From Bog-756 sp963734435 (GTDB taxonomy: Bacteria; Actinomycetota; Acidimicrobiia; Acidimicrobiales; RAAP-2): DNA of 64,000 nt. The stretch is from assembly GCA_963734435.1 (NCBI GenBank), contig CAVTHA010000004.1:1-64000 (forward strand), read 5' to 3'. Below the pieces are notes generated by a model, which saw only the letters and a program-made list of their open reading frames with translations, was not told the DNA's origin and made no database searches. Within the stretch, counting starts at the first letter, position 1; each line of letters starts with the position of its first letter. Below, in pieces: positions 33,786 to 42,649 of this stretch. The position numbers and the translations under genes are program-made.

Positions 33786-35331
33786 CGACTCCGCGGGCCC
33801 GCCGCGGTCCCCTACCGGCGGTCCTCCTCGTGGTGCTGGCCATCGTCACCGCCGCCTGTTCGACGGCCATCGGGGGGGAGCTCGCACCTCGCCTTCGGTG
33901 CCGGTCCCGAATCCGGCGGTCCGACTGAGCCCGGTGGCGCCCACCACGACGACCGAGCCTCCGCTTCCGGTCACTCCCGTGCAATGGTCACCGTGCGGCG
34001 GCCTCCAGTGCGGTGCGGTGACGGTCCCGCTCGACTACACCCATCCAATCGGCACCACGCTGCAGATTGCGGTGGCCCGGCATCCGGCGGAAGTGCCGTC
34101 CGAGCGCATCGGTTCCCTGGTCATCAATCCGGGCGGTCCGGGTGGCTCGGGCATTGACGATCTGCCCAACGAGCTGTCGGTGCTCCCGATCCAGCTCCTT
34201 GACCGCTTCGATGTCGTCTCGTTCGATCCCCGCGGGGTGGAGCGAAGCAGCCCGGTGACCTGCTCCACCAGCTCGGGATCGCAATCGGCGTCGGGCCCGC
34301 CGATCGATCCGGTCCCTGCCACGCCGTCACAGCAGCTTCAGCTGCTCGCCAGCGATCGGCAATTCGCCAACGCCTGCGAGCAGGCCAGTGGGAGCCTCCT
34401 TCCCTATGTCGGTACCGTCGACGCGGCTCGCGATCTCGACCGCATCCGACAGGCGGTGGGTGACGCCGGGCTGACCTACATCGGACACTCGTACGGCACG
34501 CTCCTCGGTGCCACCTATGCCGAGCTCTTCCCCACCCACGTGCGGGCGATGGTCCTCGACGGCGCCATCGATCCGGCCTTGAGCACGGTGCAGTACCTCA
34601 CCGACCAGGCCGACAGCCTGGAGTCCGAACTGCAGTCCTTCTTCGCGTGGTGCGCCGGCAACCCCGGCTGTGCCTGGCGGTCGGCGGGGGATCCGACCAC
34701 GGCTCTGCTGGCCCTCATCCAACACGTCGCCGATGACCCCCTGCCGGCCACCGGCGGGACCGCGGCCGGACCCGGCACCATCTACGACACCTTGCTCGCC
34801 GGTCTCGAGGCCCAGTCATCATGGCCGTCCCTGGCCAATGCGTTGGCCGAAGCGGCCGCCGGCAGCGGCAGCGCGGCCAGTTCGATATCGACCCAGTACG
34901 AGCGTGGTGGGTCGAGCAATGGCGCCGTCGCCGAGCAGGCCATCGATTGCCTCGACCATCCGACCGACCGGGACCCCTCGAGTTATCCCGGTCTGGCCGC
35001 GGAAGCGGGCCGGACCGCCCCGGTCTTCGGTCCGCTCCTCGCCTGGGGTCTGCTCAGTTGCGCCACCTGGCCGGCACTGCCGACCCGGACACCGGCGCCC
35101 GCTTCGGACCCCGGTGCACCCCCGATCCTCGTGGTCGGGACCACCGGCGATCCGGTGACCCCGTACAAGTGGGCGGTGGCACTGGCCGGCGAGATGAGTG
35201 GCGGGGTCCTCCTCACTTGGCAGGGCCGGAGCCATGTGGCCTACTTCTACAGCCCGTGCGTGAGGGACGCCTATCAGTCCTACCTGGTGTCCGGGGTGAC
35301 CCCGCCGGCCGGGACGGTCTGTACCGACTGA
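33782..35331 (+). CDS. TAP-like secreted serine peptidase lipoprotein, frameshifted near 33876
   Basis: The N-terminus in frame 2 (ATG 33782) reads MTTPRARRGPLPAVLLVVLA and reaches a lipobox VTAACST. After seven G residues (33872-33878) reading must move back one frame to ARTSPSVPVPNPAVRLSPVA and the enzyme: PLDYTHPIGTTLQIAVARHP, NPGGPGGSGIDDL, FDPRGVERSSPVTC, the nucleophile elbow YIGHSYGTLLGATYAELFP (Ser), PVTPYKWAVALAG (acid region) and GRSHVAYF (His). This is the tripeptidyl-aminopeptidase (TAP/SlpD-like) family, extracellular and Ser-His-Asp dependent. Restoring one G gives about 516 residues. Its stop is followed 16 bases later by pcm. Confidence 0.82.
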
Positions 35332-35346
35332 CGGATCAGGTCCGGC

Positions 35347-36030
35347 ATGATGGGCGTGATGGCCGATGAGGTAGCGGCTCGTCTGCAGATGGTGAGACGG
35401 CTGAAGCAGTCCGGAGCCGTCGTCAGTCCTGCCGTCGAGGCGGCCATGCTCCAGGTCCCCCGTCATCGCTTCGTTCCCCACATGGACAGCTGCGCCGCCT
35501 ACCGTGACGAGGCGGTCATGGTCAAGCACGCCCGCAATGGAGCCCCGATCAGCTCCCTCTCCCAGCCCACCATCGTGGCGGCCATGTTGGAGCGACTGCA
35601 GGTTTCGCCGGGCCAACACATTCTCGAGGTCGGCACTGGGACCGGCTACAACGCCGCGCTGTTGTCGGTGTTGGCCGGACACGACGGCTTTGTCGTCAGC
35701 GTCGAACTGGAGCCCGACCTGGCCGACCGGGCGGCCGGGACACTCGACGCCAGCGGGTACGGGCGGGTTCATGTGCTGGTCGGTGACGGCCGGGACGGCT
35801 ACGCGCCCCGTGCACCGTATGACCGGGTGATCGTCACCACCGGAGCGCGAGCCGTCTCCGAAGCGTGGATTGGTCAACTCGCCGATGGCGGCCGGCTGGT
35901 CGTCCCACTCGTCGATCACCGCGGCGTCGGGTTGATCGTCGTGTTCGAAGAGGTCGAAGGGGAGCTGAGGCGCAGCCCGGGTGCCGCGTGCGGCTTCATA
36001 CCGCTTCGGCACTCCCCGGCCGGGGGATGA
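35347..36030 (+). CDS. pcm: Protein-L-isoaspartate O-methyltransferase
   Basis: Pcm methylates isoaspartyl residues with SAM to start repair of damaged proteins. The sequence has VPRHRFVPHMDSCAAYRDEAV in the N-terminal half, the substrate loop SSLSQPTIVAAMLERL and the SAM-binding motif ILEVGTGTGYNAALLSVLA, then VVSVELEPDLADRA and PYDRVIVTTGARAV. The 227 aa length is typical. Start codons at 35347, 35350 and 35359 are all ATG and in frame; the first is listed. It follows the peptidase gene closely and is convergent with leuD. Confidence 0.92.
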   Translation: MMGVMADEVAARLQMVRRLKQSGAVVSPAVEAAMLQVPRHRFVPHMDSCAAYRDEAVMVKHARNGAPISSLSQPTIVAAMLERLQVSPGQHILEVGTGTGYNAALLSVLAGHDGFVVSVELEPDLADRAAGTLDASGYGRVHVLVGDGRDGYAPRAPYDRVIVTTGARAVSEAWIGQLADGGRLVVPLVDHRGVGLIVVFEEVEGELRRSPGAACGFIPLRHSPAGG

Positions 36031-36682
36031 ATCAAAGGGGCGCCGTGGCCCGGATCACGCTGGTGCCGGCGCACACTCTCAGTGGCGCCGGCTGGCATCG
36101 AAGGCCGAGTCCGGCGGTGGATATGTACTCAATACGAGGCCGAGAAATCTCACGCTCCGTGACATTGGACCTGGTACTGGCGGCCGACGAGCGGCGCGCG
36201 GACCATCAAGATTTACGTTGACCATGGGGTAACCCGGGCATACCATGAGCCGTGCAGGAGCAGGAGACAGCCATTGTGTTGCGATGGCGTTGCAATGGAT
36301 CGGCGGCTCCGTCCCGGGGGAGAACCTGAATTGCGCTGGCACGGAATGCGGATCGATGCCAGGGATCGAGGGTGCGAACGGGAGGTCGCTCCGGCCGCAG
36401 AGATACCCGATCTTGGCCTCCCGTTCGTGTACCGTTTGTCGCGGTGGCGTCGTGCCGTTGACCACCGACCAGATTCCAGGCGCCGAGGAGTCACAAATTC
36501 GCAGTTGCGAGACCAGGGACTGCTCGCAACTCATGCTCTACCGGGTCCCCCGACGTCGGCTGCCCCCCTGCCCCTCGTGGTAGTCGGCGCCGGGGACCCG
36601 GTAGACTCCCTGACCTCTTAGTCGTGAACTTGCCTTCGTTCTGGCGCCGGTGGCGGCGCACCGGAGTGACGGCGGCGGTGGC
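36031..36682. other. Convergent intergenic region with a large hairpin
   Basis: This 650-base gap between pcm and leuD stops has frames on both strands (for example 36079-36534 minus and 36245-36583 plus), but their codon use is not coding-like. The main structure is the inverted repeat at 36538-36604. No tRNA or T-arm-like sequence is visible. Confidence 0.5.
36538..36604. other. 13-bp perfect inverted repeat (large stem-loop)
   Basis: CTACCGGGTCCCC (36538-36550) pairs perfectly with GGGGACCCGGTAG (36592-36604); CCGAC and GTCGG extend it inward past a small bulge. The loop is about 40 bases and C-rich. It could be a bidirectional terminator for pcm and leuD or the fold of a small RNA. No T-run follows. 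Confidence 0.6.
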
Positions 36683-37279
36683 TCAGCGAGTCGTCGGGAG
36701 CCACGCCGGCCGACCGGCTTCGTAGGACCGGATGTCGTCCTCGTAGCGGAGGGTGAGGCCGATGTCGTCCCACCCGTTGAGCAGTCGGGTGCGGGTGAAC
36801 TCATCGAGTGGGAACTCGGTCTCGATGTGGGCCGACGGCGCCTCCAGCGTGCCCCGTTCGATGTCGATGGTGATCTCCGTGTCGGGTTCGGCGAGCACGG
36901 CGTCGAGGAGGTGCCGCCCGACGTCCGGCGCGACCTGCACCGGCACCAGGCCCGCCTTGGTGCAGTTGTTGCGGAAGATGTCGGCAAACCCGGGAGAGAC
37001 CACCGCCTCGAACCCGTAGTCCTGCAGGGCCCAGACCGCGTGTTCCCTCGAGGAGCCCGTTCCGAAGTTCGGGCCGGCTACCAGGATGGTGGCCCCCGCG
37101 ATCTCCTCCCGGTTGAGGACGAAGTCCCGATCATCGCGCCATTCGGCGAACAGACCGGCCCCGAAACCGGTCCGTTCCACTCGCTTCAGCCAATCGGAGG
37201 GGATGATCTGATCCGTGTCCACATCAGATCGGTCGAGTGGGACCGCCCTGCCGCTGACCAGTCGGATGGCCTGCATCAT
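36683..37279 (-). CDS. leuD: 3-isopropylmalate dehydratase small subunit
   Basis: LeuD with LeuC isomerises 2- and 3-isopropylmalate in leucine synthesis. Conserved segments are DVDTDQIIPSDWLKRVERTGF, GPNFGTGSSREHAVWALQDY (substrate-binding swivel) and IFRNNCTKAGLVPV. At 198 aa it is full length. Its ATG (37279, with a second at 37276) overlaps the leuC stop, so the two subunits are translationally coupled. Unlike the ilv genes the leu genes are undamaged. Confidence 0.95.
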   Translation of the reverse strand: MMQAIRLVSGRAVPLDRSDVDTDQIIPSDWLKRVERTGFGAGLFAEWRDDRDFVLNREEIAGATILVAGPNFGTGSSREHAVWALQDYGFEAVVSPGFADIFRNNCTKAGLVPVQVAPDVGRHLLDAVLAEPDTEITIDIERGTLEAPSAHIETEFPLDEFTRTRLLNGWDDIGLTLRYEDDIRSYEAGRPAWLPTTR

Positions 37280-38688
37280 TCGAGCTCTTCCGGCGTGATG
37301 AACCGCCCGGCCACCGCCGTGGCCGCGGCCACCGCCGGAGAGACCAGATGGGTGCGGCCACCGCGGCCCTGCCTGCCCTCGAAGTTCCGGTTCGACGTCG
37401 ATGCGGCTCGTTCACCGGGGGCGAGCTTGTCGGGATTCATGGCCAGGCACATCGAACAGCCCGGTTCGCGCCAGTCGAAACCGGCGGACTGGAACACCGA
37501 GTCCAACCCCTCCGATTCCGCTTGGGCCTTCACCCGGTGGGAGCCCGGCACGACCATCGCCCGCAACCCGCTACGGACCTTCCGGCCCCGAAGGACGTCC
37601 GCCGCCTCCCGCAGATCCTCGATGCGTCCGTTGGTGCACGATCCGATGAACACCGTGTCCACCGAGATATCGGCCAAGCGGGTGCCTGCGGTCAGGCCCA
37701 TGTAGTCGAGCGCCCGGGCGGCCGCCTCCCGTTCGGCCGCATGGGCGAACGAGTCCGGGTCGGGGATCGTCCCGTCGATGCGGCTCACCTGCGCCGGGTT
37801 GGTGCCCCACGTCACATAGGGAGCCAGTGTGTCGCCGTCGATGGTCACCTCCCTGTCGAAGCTCGCCCCGTCGTCGGTGGGCAGGGAGCGCCACTCGGCG
37901 AGGGCGTCAGCCCAGGCCGCTCCCTTGGGTGCGTGATCCCGGCCCTCCAGGTAGGCGAAGGTGGTGTCGTCGGGGGCGATCATCCCGGCTCGCGCTCCAG
38001 CCTCGATCGACATGTTGCACACCGTCATCCGGCCTTCCATCGAGAGATCGGCGATGGCCGAGCCGCGGTACTCGATGATGTGGCCGGCGCCGCCACTGGT
38101 GCCGATCTGGCCGATGATGGCCAGGACCAGGTCCTTGGCGGTCACACCGGCCGGCAGTCGACCGTCAACGGTGACCGCCATCGAGTCCGGCCGACGCTGG
38201 GGAAGGGTCTGGGTGGCGAGGACGTGCTCCACCTCGCTGGTCCCGATGCCGAAAGCCAGGGCGCCGAATGCACCATGGGTCGAGGTATGACTGTCTCCGC
38301 AGACGATGGTCATCCCCGGTTGGGTCAACCCTTGCTCGGGACCGATGATGTGGACGATCCCCTGATTGGCGTCGCCCATGGGATAGCAGGTGACTCCGAA
38401 CTCCGAACAGTTGCGGGCCAGGACGGCCAGCTGCTTGGCCGAGATCGGATCGGCCACCGGCTTGTCGATGTCGACCGTCGGCACGTTGTGGTCGGCGGTG
38501 GCGATGGTCAGGTCCGGCCGGTGGACCGTCCTTCCCGCCATACGCAGGCCGTCGAAGGCCTGCGGGGAGGTCACCTCGTGGATGAGATGGAGGTCGATGA
38601 AAATGACGTCCGGCTCGTCGTCCGTGCCCGGGTGGACGACATGGCGGTCCCAGACCTTCTGGGACATGGTGCGGGAGATGTCGGTCAC
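37276..38688 (-). CDS. leuC: 3-isopropylmalate dehydratase large subunit
   Basis: A 470-aa aconitase-family enzyme with a [4Fe-4S] cluster. Cluster cysteines are in FIGSCTNGRIEDL and the CxxC of GCSMCLAMNPD. Other family marks: TIATADHNVPT, IHVVGPEQG-like IVHIIGPEQGLTQPG, CGDSHTSTHGAFGALAFGIG, and NRNFEGRQGRGGRTHLVSP at the end. I list GTG 38688 as the start; ATG 38667 would shorten it by seven residues and fits typical alignment about as well. It is the first gene of a leuCD operon whose promoter would lie in the 44-base gap before greA. Confidence 0.95.
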   Translation of the reverse strand: MTDISRTMSQKVWDRHVVHPGTDDEPDVIFIDLHLIHEVTSPQAFDGLRMAGRTVHRPDLTIATADHNVPTVDIDKPVADPISAKQLAVLARNCSEFGVTCYPMGDANQGIVHIIGPEQGLTQPGMTIVCGDSHTSTHGAFGALAFGIGTSEVEHVLATQTLPQRRPDSMAVTVDGRLPAGVTAKDLVLAIIGQIGTSGGAGHIIEYRGSAIADLSMEGRMTVCNMSIEAGARAGMIAPDDTTFAYLEGRDHAPKGAAWADALAEWRSLPTDDGASFDREVTIDGDTLAPYVTWGTNPAQVSRIDGTIPDPDSFAHAAEREAAARALDYMGLTAGTRLADISVDTVFIGSCTNGRIEDLREAADVLRGRKVRSGLRAMVVPGSHRVKAQAESEGLDSVFQSAGFDWREPGCSMCLAMNPDKLAPGERAASTSNRNFEGRQGRGGRTHLVSPAVAAATAVAGRFITPEELE

Positions 38689-38732
38689 CGCGGGGTCACG
38701 GCGTCAGGACGGGTCACGGTCGGGCCTCGGTG

Positions 38733-39215
38733 TCAGTTGCCTACTTTGACGATCTGGACCTTGAGGGTACCCCCCGGCGAGGCATATTCGACCTCGTCCC
38801 CGGCAGCGCGGCCGATCAGGGCCTGGCCGAGGGGCGAACCGGGGGAGACCACGGTGGCTTCGGCGTGGCGTTCCTCGATGGACCCCACGAAGAAGTCGGC
38901 CGTATCCGTCTCGTCGTCGCCCTCGTAGCGGAGGGTCACTACGGTCCCGGCGGCGACCGTGCCGTCGCCCTGCTGGCTGTCGACGATGGTCGCCGACTTG
39001 AGTAGGGCCTGGAGCTGGCGGATGCGCGATTCCATCTTTCCCTGGCTGTCCTTGGCGGCGTGGTAGTCGCCGTTCTCCGACAGGTCCCCGAGGGCCCGGG
39101 CCGACTCGATGGCGCTGGCGATCTCGACCCGTCCCCGGGTGGAGAGGTCCTCCAGCTCGGCCTGGAGCCGCTCGTAGGTGTCGCGGGTGAGCTGCGGTGA
39201 GGAAGCGTCGTTCAC
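38733..39215 (-). CDS. greA: Transcription elongation factor GreA
   Basis: GreA rescues backtracked RNA polymerase by stimulating transcript cleavage. The N-terminal coiled coil contains SPQLTRDTYERLQAELEDLS and the tip with acidic residues GDLSENGDYHAAKDSQGKME; the C-terminal FKBP-like domain has FFVGSIEERHAEATVVSPGS and SPLGQALIGRAAGDEV. The 160-aa length is typical. I use GTG 39215 (NDASSPQLT); the frame is open to 39386 but the additional sequence is not GreA-like. It lies upstream of leuCD on the same strand, 44 bases away. Confidence 0.93.
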   Translation of the reverse strand: MNDASSPQLTRDTYERLQAELEDLSTRGRVEIASAIESARALGDLSENGDYHAAKDSQGKMESRIRQLQALLKSATIVDSQQGDGTVAAGTVVTLRYEGDDETDTADFFVGSIEERHAEATVVSPGSPLGQALIGRAAGDEVEYASPGGTLKVQIVKVGN

Positions 39216-39333
39216 GGCACACCAGGCTAACGGCTGCCGGTTGGCGCTCGGACCGACACCGCCGGTGGCATGCCGCGCCGGCTGCCATCGTGGAATGATC
39301 GGAGCCGACGAGCGCACCAGGAGGTCGGTGATC

Positions 39334-40464
39334 GTGGCTGACATCAACGGGTCGTGGGATCCGAGGTTCGAGGGCGTGGCCGCCACGTTGGGGTCGAGCC
39401 TCGACGCCGGGACCGACGTCGGCGCCGCCGTCGCCGTCTACGTCGAGGGCGAGCCGGTGGTCGACATCTGGGGCGGGTACGTCGACGAGGCCCACTCGGC
39501 GCCCTGGGAGCAGGACACCATCACCAATGTCTGGTCGACCACCAAGACCATGACGTTCCTGTGCGCGCTCATGCTGGCCGACCGCGGCGAGCTCGACTTC
39601 CACGCACCGGTGGCCCGGTACTGGCCCGAGTTCGCGGCCGGGGGCAAATCGGCGGTCGAGGTCCGCCACCTGATGAGCCACACCGCGGGCCTGGCCGGCT
39701 GGACCGAACACCTCGAGCCCGAAGAACTCGCCGATTGGGAACGATGCACCTCGCGGCTGGCTGCGCAAGAGCCGTGGTGGGAGCCGGGCACTGCTTCGGG
39801 CTACCACGCGGTGACCCAAGGCTTCCTGATCGGGGAAGTGGTCCGCCGGATCACCGGGGTGAGCATCGGTCGGTGGTTCGCCAGCGAGGTCGCTGAACCG
39901 CTCGGCGCCGACTTCTTCATCGGCCTCCCCGAGCCGGAGGACAAACGGGTGTCCCTGGTCATCCCGCCGCCGCCGGTCGACTTCGGATCGCTCGATCCGA
40001 AGTTGATCCCGGTGAGGACCCTCTCCAATCCGCCACTCGATGCCACCATGCCCCGCCACGCTTGGTGGCGCCGGGCCGAGATACCGGCCGCCAACGGCCA
40101 CGGCAACGCCCGATCGGTGGCGATGGTCCAGTCCGTCGTGGCCGGAGGTGGTGAGGCCCGTGGTGTCCGGCTGCTGTCCGCCAAGGGTTGCGAGACCATC
40201 TTCGAGGAGCAGATCGACGGGACCGATCTGGTCCTCGGGACGCACTACCGCTTCGGGATGGGGTACGGACTGAGTACCGAGATGATGCCGATCGGTCCGC
40301 GGGCCTGCTTCTGGGGCGGGTACGGGGGGTCGCTCGTGGTCATCGACCTCGACGCCAAGCTCACTGTCTGTTACGTGATGAACCGGATGGAGAGCGGCCT
40401 CGAGCCGGACCTCCGAGGCGCCAGCGTCGTCCTGGCTGCCGCCGCCGGTCTGGCCGGAAGCTGA
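39334..40464 (+). CDS. Serine beta-lactamase-like hydrolase (class C / EstB-type)
   Basis: The S-x-x-K motif is VWSTTKTMT (Ser68, Lys71 with start 39334) followed by a helical segment MTFLCALMLADRG; LMSHTAGLAGW and PGTASGYHAVTQGFLIGEVV hold the tyrosine motif (YxA/N-like GYH), and ARSVAMVQSVVAGGG and FWGGYGGSLVV provide the third. This is the serine beta-lactamase-like superfamily, where esterases and D-amino-acid peptidases are common; resistance is not implied. GTG 39334 follows AGGAGG by nine bases; GTG 39328 is an alternative. No signal peptide is seen, so it is likely cytoplasmic. Confidence 0.82.
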   Translation: MADINGSWDPRFEGVAATLGSSLDAGTDVGAAVAVYVEGEPVVDIWGGYVDEAHSAPWEQDTITNVWSTTKTMTFLCALMLADRGELDFHAPVARYWPEFAAGGKSAVEVRHLMSHTAGLAGWTEHLEPEELADWERCTSRLAAQEPWWEPGTASGYHAVTQGFLIGEVVRRITGVSIGRWFASEVAEPLGADFFIGLPEPEDKRVSLVIPPPPVDFGSLDPKLIPVRTLSNPPLDATMPRHAWWRRAEIPAANGHGNARSVAMVQSVVAGGGEARGVRLLSAKGCETIFEEQIDGTDLVLGTHYRFGMGYGLSTEMMPIGPRACFWGGYGGSLVVIDLDAKLTVCYVMNRMESGLEPDLRGASVVLAAAAGLAGS

Positions 40465-40514
40465 TCCCCGAGGGGCAACTACCGTGGTCGGCGTGACGGT
40501 GGGAGCATGACCTG

Positions 40515-41621
40515 GTGAGCACGGTGTCTGCCGGCGGGGACGGCAGGGCGCGCTCGTTCGAATCCCGATTCGAGCAGGAACAGCAGCGTCCGTTCCCCTG
40601 GAAGGCCGCCATCAAGCGGACGGTGGGGATCCTCTTCGGCGGTCTGGCGCTCTACCTCGTGCTTCCCGAAGTGGTGGCGGTATTCCACGCCTGGCCTCGG
40701 CTGGCGACCCTCAATCTGCTCTGGTTCATCCCGGCGATCCTGGCCGAGCTGGCCCACTTCGCCTGCACCTTCTCCCTGCAGCGCATCGCCCTGCGCACCA
40801 AGGGGTGGTTCCCGGTCGTCACCGCCCAGCTCGCCGGCAATTCCGTCTCCCTGATCGTGCCGGGCGGCGCGGCCGCCGGTGCGGCGGTGCAGTTCCGCAT
40901 GCTGGCGACGAGCGGCATGGACTCCGCCGACTCGGTCGGCGGCCTCACCGCCTTCTCGTTCCTCGGGATCGGTGGTTTGTTGGCCCTGCCGATCTTCGCC
41001 CTCCCCGCCGTGCTGTTCGGCGCGCCGGTGAGCCGGGGGTTGGTCGAAGCCGCCGTCATCGGGGCGGTCGGGTTCGTGCTGTTCGTCGCCTTCGGGGTAC
41101 TGATCATGACCACCGACCGGCCACTGTGCTGGGCCGGGGACGCGGCCCAGAAACTTCGCAACCGGCTGCTGCCCAAGCGGCAACCGATCAGCGGGCTGGG
41201 ACAGCGTCTGCTCGACCAGCGGAACCTCATCCGTACCGTGCTGGGCCAGCAGTGGTGGCAGGCCACGTTGCTGTCGGCCGGCCGGCTCCTGTTCGACTAT
41301 CTATGCCTGCTGTTCGCGGTGCGGGCTGTCGGCGCCCATCCGCGCGCCTCACTGGTCCTGCTGGCCTATGGAGTGGCCGGGGTGATCGGCTTGGTCCCGA
41401 TCACCCCGGGGGGGCTCGGGATCGTCGAAGCCAGCCTCAGCGGGCTCCTGGTACTGGCCGGGTTGAGTGGAGTCGAGGCGGTGCTGGCCACCCTGGCCTA
41501 CCGACTGGCGTCCTACTGGCTGCCCCTGTTTGCCGGTCCATTCGCCTATGGCGCCTTCAAGCTCCGCTACCGCAACCGCCAGATTCCGCCCCCGGTGTCG
41601 GCCGAGCCTTCACCCACCTGA
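40515..41621 (+). CDS. Lysylphosphatidylglycerol-synthase-TM/flippase-like membrane protein (UPF0104 type)
   Basis: A polytopic 368-aa protein with about eight membrane helices: after a basic N-terminus with WKAAIKRTVGILFGGLALYL, segments such as LIVPGGAAAGAAVQFRML and GVAGVIGLVPITPGGLGIVE carry the Gly/Pro marks of the UPF0104/AglD flippase-like family. Members move polyprenol-linked or lysyl-lipid substrates across membranes; the particular substrate is unknown. It has no C-terminal synthetase domain. The GTG at 40515 is the start. Its 3' end overlaps the convergent arsR end by 12 bases. Confidence 0.82.
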   Translation: MSTVSAGGDGRARSFESRFEQEQQRPFPWKAAIKRTVGILFGGLALYLVLPEVVAVFHAWPRLATLNLLWFIPAILAELAHFACTFSLQRIALRTKGWFPVVTAQLAGNSVSLIVPGGAAAGAAVQFRMLATSGMDSADSVGGLTAFSFLGIGGLLALPIFALPAVLFGAPVSRGLVEAAVIGAVGFVLFVAFGVLIMTTDRPLCWAGDAAQKLRNRLLPKRQPISGLGQRLLDQRNLIRTVLGQQWWQATLLSAGRLLFDYLCLLFAVRAVGAHPRASLVLLAYGVAGVIGLVPITPGGLGIVEASLSGLLVLAGLSGVEAVLATLAYRLASYWLPLFAGPFAYGAFKLRYRNRQIPPPVSAEPSPT

Positions 41622-42035
41622 CCTCGTCCGGGCCCGATGGGTCGCGCCAGCTCCAGGGTCACGGGCCGCTCGCCGTGTCGACGGGCCTCCGCCCAACGCC
41701 TGCCGCACCGCCGACAGGCGGGCCTGATCGAGCCGCCACCACATCCAACGGCCCCGCTTCTCTCCGATGATCAGGCCGGCGTCGGCCAACACCTTGGTGT
41801 GATGCGACACGGTCGGCTGGCTGCGCTCCAGCGGACCCTCCAGGTCGCACGAGCACACCTCGGTTTGCGAGCCGACGATCGACAGCAGCCGCAGACGAAC
41901 CGGATCGGCCAGTGCCCCGAGCACCTGGGCCAGCTCGTGGGCGTCGTCCTCCGAAAGCGGGGCGTCGACCACCGAGGTACAGCACAGGTCACCCGACTGC
42001 TCGGAGCTCCTGGTTCGGGTCGAGGCGTCGGCCAT
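41610..42035 (-). CDS. arsR: ArsR-family metalloregulator (arsenite-type)
   Basis: The 141-aa repressor has a winged helix-turn-helix in LERSQPTVSHHTKVLADAGL and the DNA-facing IIGEKRGRWMWWRLD. Metal-site cysteines are an N-terminal CCTSVV pair (Cys18-Cys19) and TEVCSCDL (Cys61, Cys63); this mix resembles the Corynebacterium-type As(III) site (paired N-terminal Cys plus one helix Cys). It should leave DNA when bound to trivalent arsenic. ATG 42035 is used. Two identical 16-bp operator-like repeats lie just upstream, between it and the divergent arsI. Confidence 0.9.
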   Translation of the reverse strand: MADASTRTRSSEQSGDLCCTSVVDAPLSEDDAHELAQVLGALADPVRLRLLSIVGSQTEVCSCDLEGPLERSQPTVSHHTKVLADAGLIIGEKRGRWMWWRLDQARLSAVRQALGGGPSTRRAARDPGAGATHRARTRSGG

Positions 42036-42047
42036 GGCCCACCTATC

Positions 42048-42079
42048 ATATTGACAACTATCGATATTGACAACTATCG
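42048..42079. promoter_or_regulatory. Tandem operator/promoter repeats in the arsR-arsI intergenic region
   Basis: ATATTGACAACTATCG occurs twice without gap (42048-42063 and 42064-42079), and ATAT follows. Each contains TTGACA, a good -35 element, and the TATCGATA dyad expected for ArsR operators. The AT-rich patch stands out in the GC-rich DNA. Direct-repeat operators allow two ArsR dimers to bind. Confidence 0.75.
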
Positions 42080-42136
42080 ATATACCGTGCACACTGGTGT
42101 AAGACATTGATCACAGTCAATATATCAGGAGGGCCC

Positions 42137-42607
42137 ATGTCCCGAGTGCAATTGGCGCTGAACGTTGCCGACCTAGGTGAAGCCGTCGAGTTCTACTCCA
42201 GGCTGTTCGCCACCGAGCCGGCCAAGGTCCGCTCCGGCTATGCCAACTTCGCCGTCGGCGATCCACCCCTCAAGCTGGTCCTGATCGAGGATCACACCCA
42301 GGAGGCGGGTTCGCTCAACCATCTGGGAGTCGAGGTTGCGAGCACCGACGCGGTCCGGGCGGCGCAGGATCGCCTTCGTGCCGCCGGCCTGGGAACGGCC
42401 ATGGAGGAGCAGGTGTCGTGCTGCTTCGCGGTGCAGGACAAGGTGTGGGTGGATGGCCCGGGCGGCGAGCCCTGGGAGATCTACACCGTCCTGGGCGATG
42501 CCGAGATGCCGGCCGGTGAGCTTCGATCGACCGAGCCGAGCGGGGCGGGCTGTTGCGCGACCCGACCCGACCTCGCTCGGTCCGAGCCCACGTCGTCCTG
42601 TTGTTGA
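42137..42607 (+). CDS. arsI: ArsI/CadI-type VOC-fold dioxygenase (organoarsenical C-As lyase-like)
   Basis: The 156-aa glyoxalase-fold protein has a Cys pair in MEEQVSCCFAVQDKVWV (Cys95-Cys96), equivalent to the MAs(III)-binding pair of ArsI, and likely Fe(II) ligands Gln5, His62 (NHLGVEV) and Glu114 (GEPWEIYTV). ArsI cleaves the C-As bond of methylarsenite and aromatic arsenicals; CadI is a close relative with unclear cadmium link. The C-terminus has further cysteine pairs (GAGCCATR, SSCC). ATG 42137 follows AGGAGGG. It is divergent from arsR and starts the ars operon. Confidence 0.88.
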   Translation: MSRVQLALNVADLGEAVEFYSRLFATEPAKVRSGYANFAVGDPPLKLVLIEDHTQEAGSLNHLGVEVASTDAVRAAQDRLRAAGLGTAMEEQVSCCFAVQDKVWVDGPGGEPWEIYTVLGDAEMPAGELRSTEPSGAGCCATRPDLARSEPTSSCC

Positions 42608-42649
42608 CGACGTGGACGGTGAGCGGACCGGACCGGACCGGCCGCCGCC

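Noticed and set aside
40550..40575. tRNA T-arm-like GTTCGAATCCC
   Set aside because: It lies in frame within the flippase-like gene and has no acceptor or anticodon stems around it.
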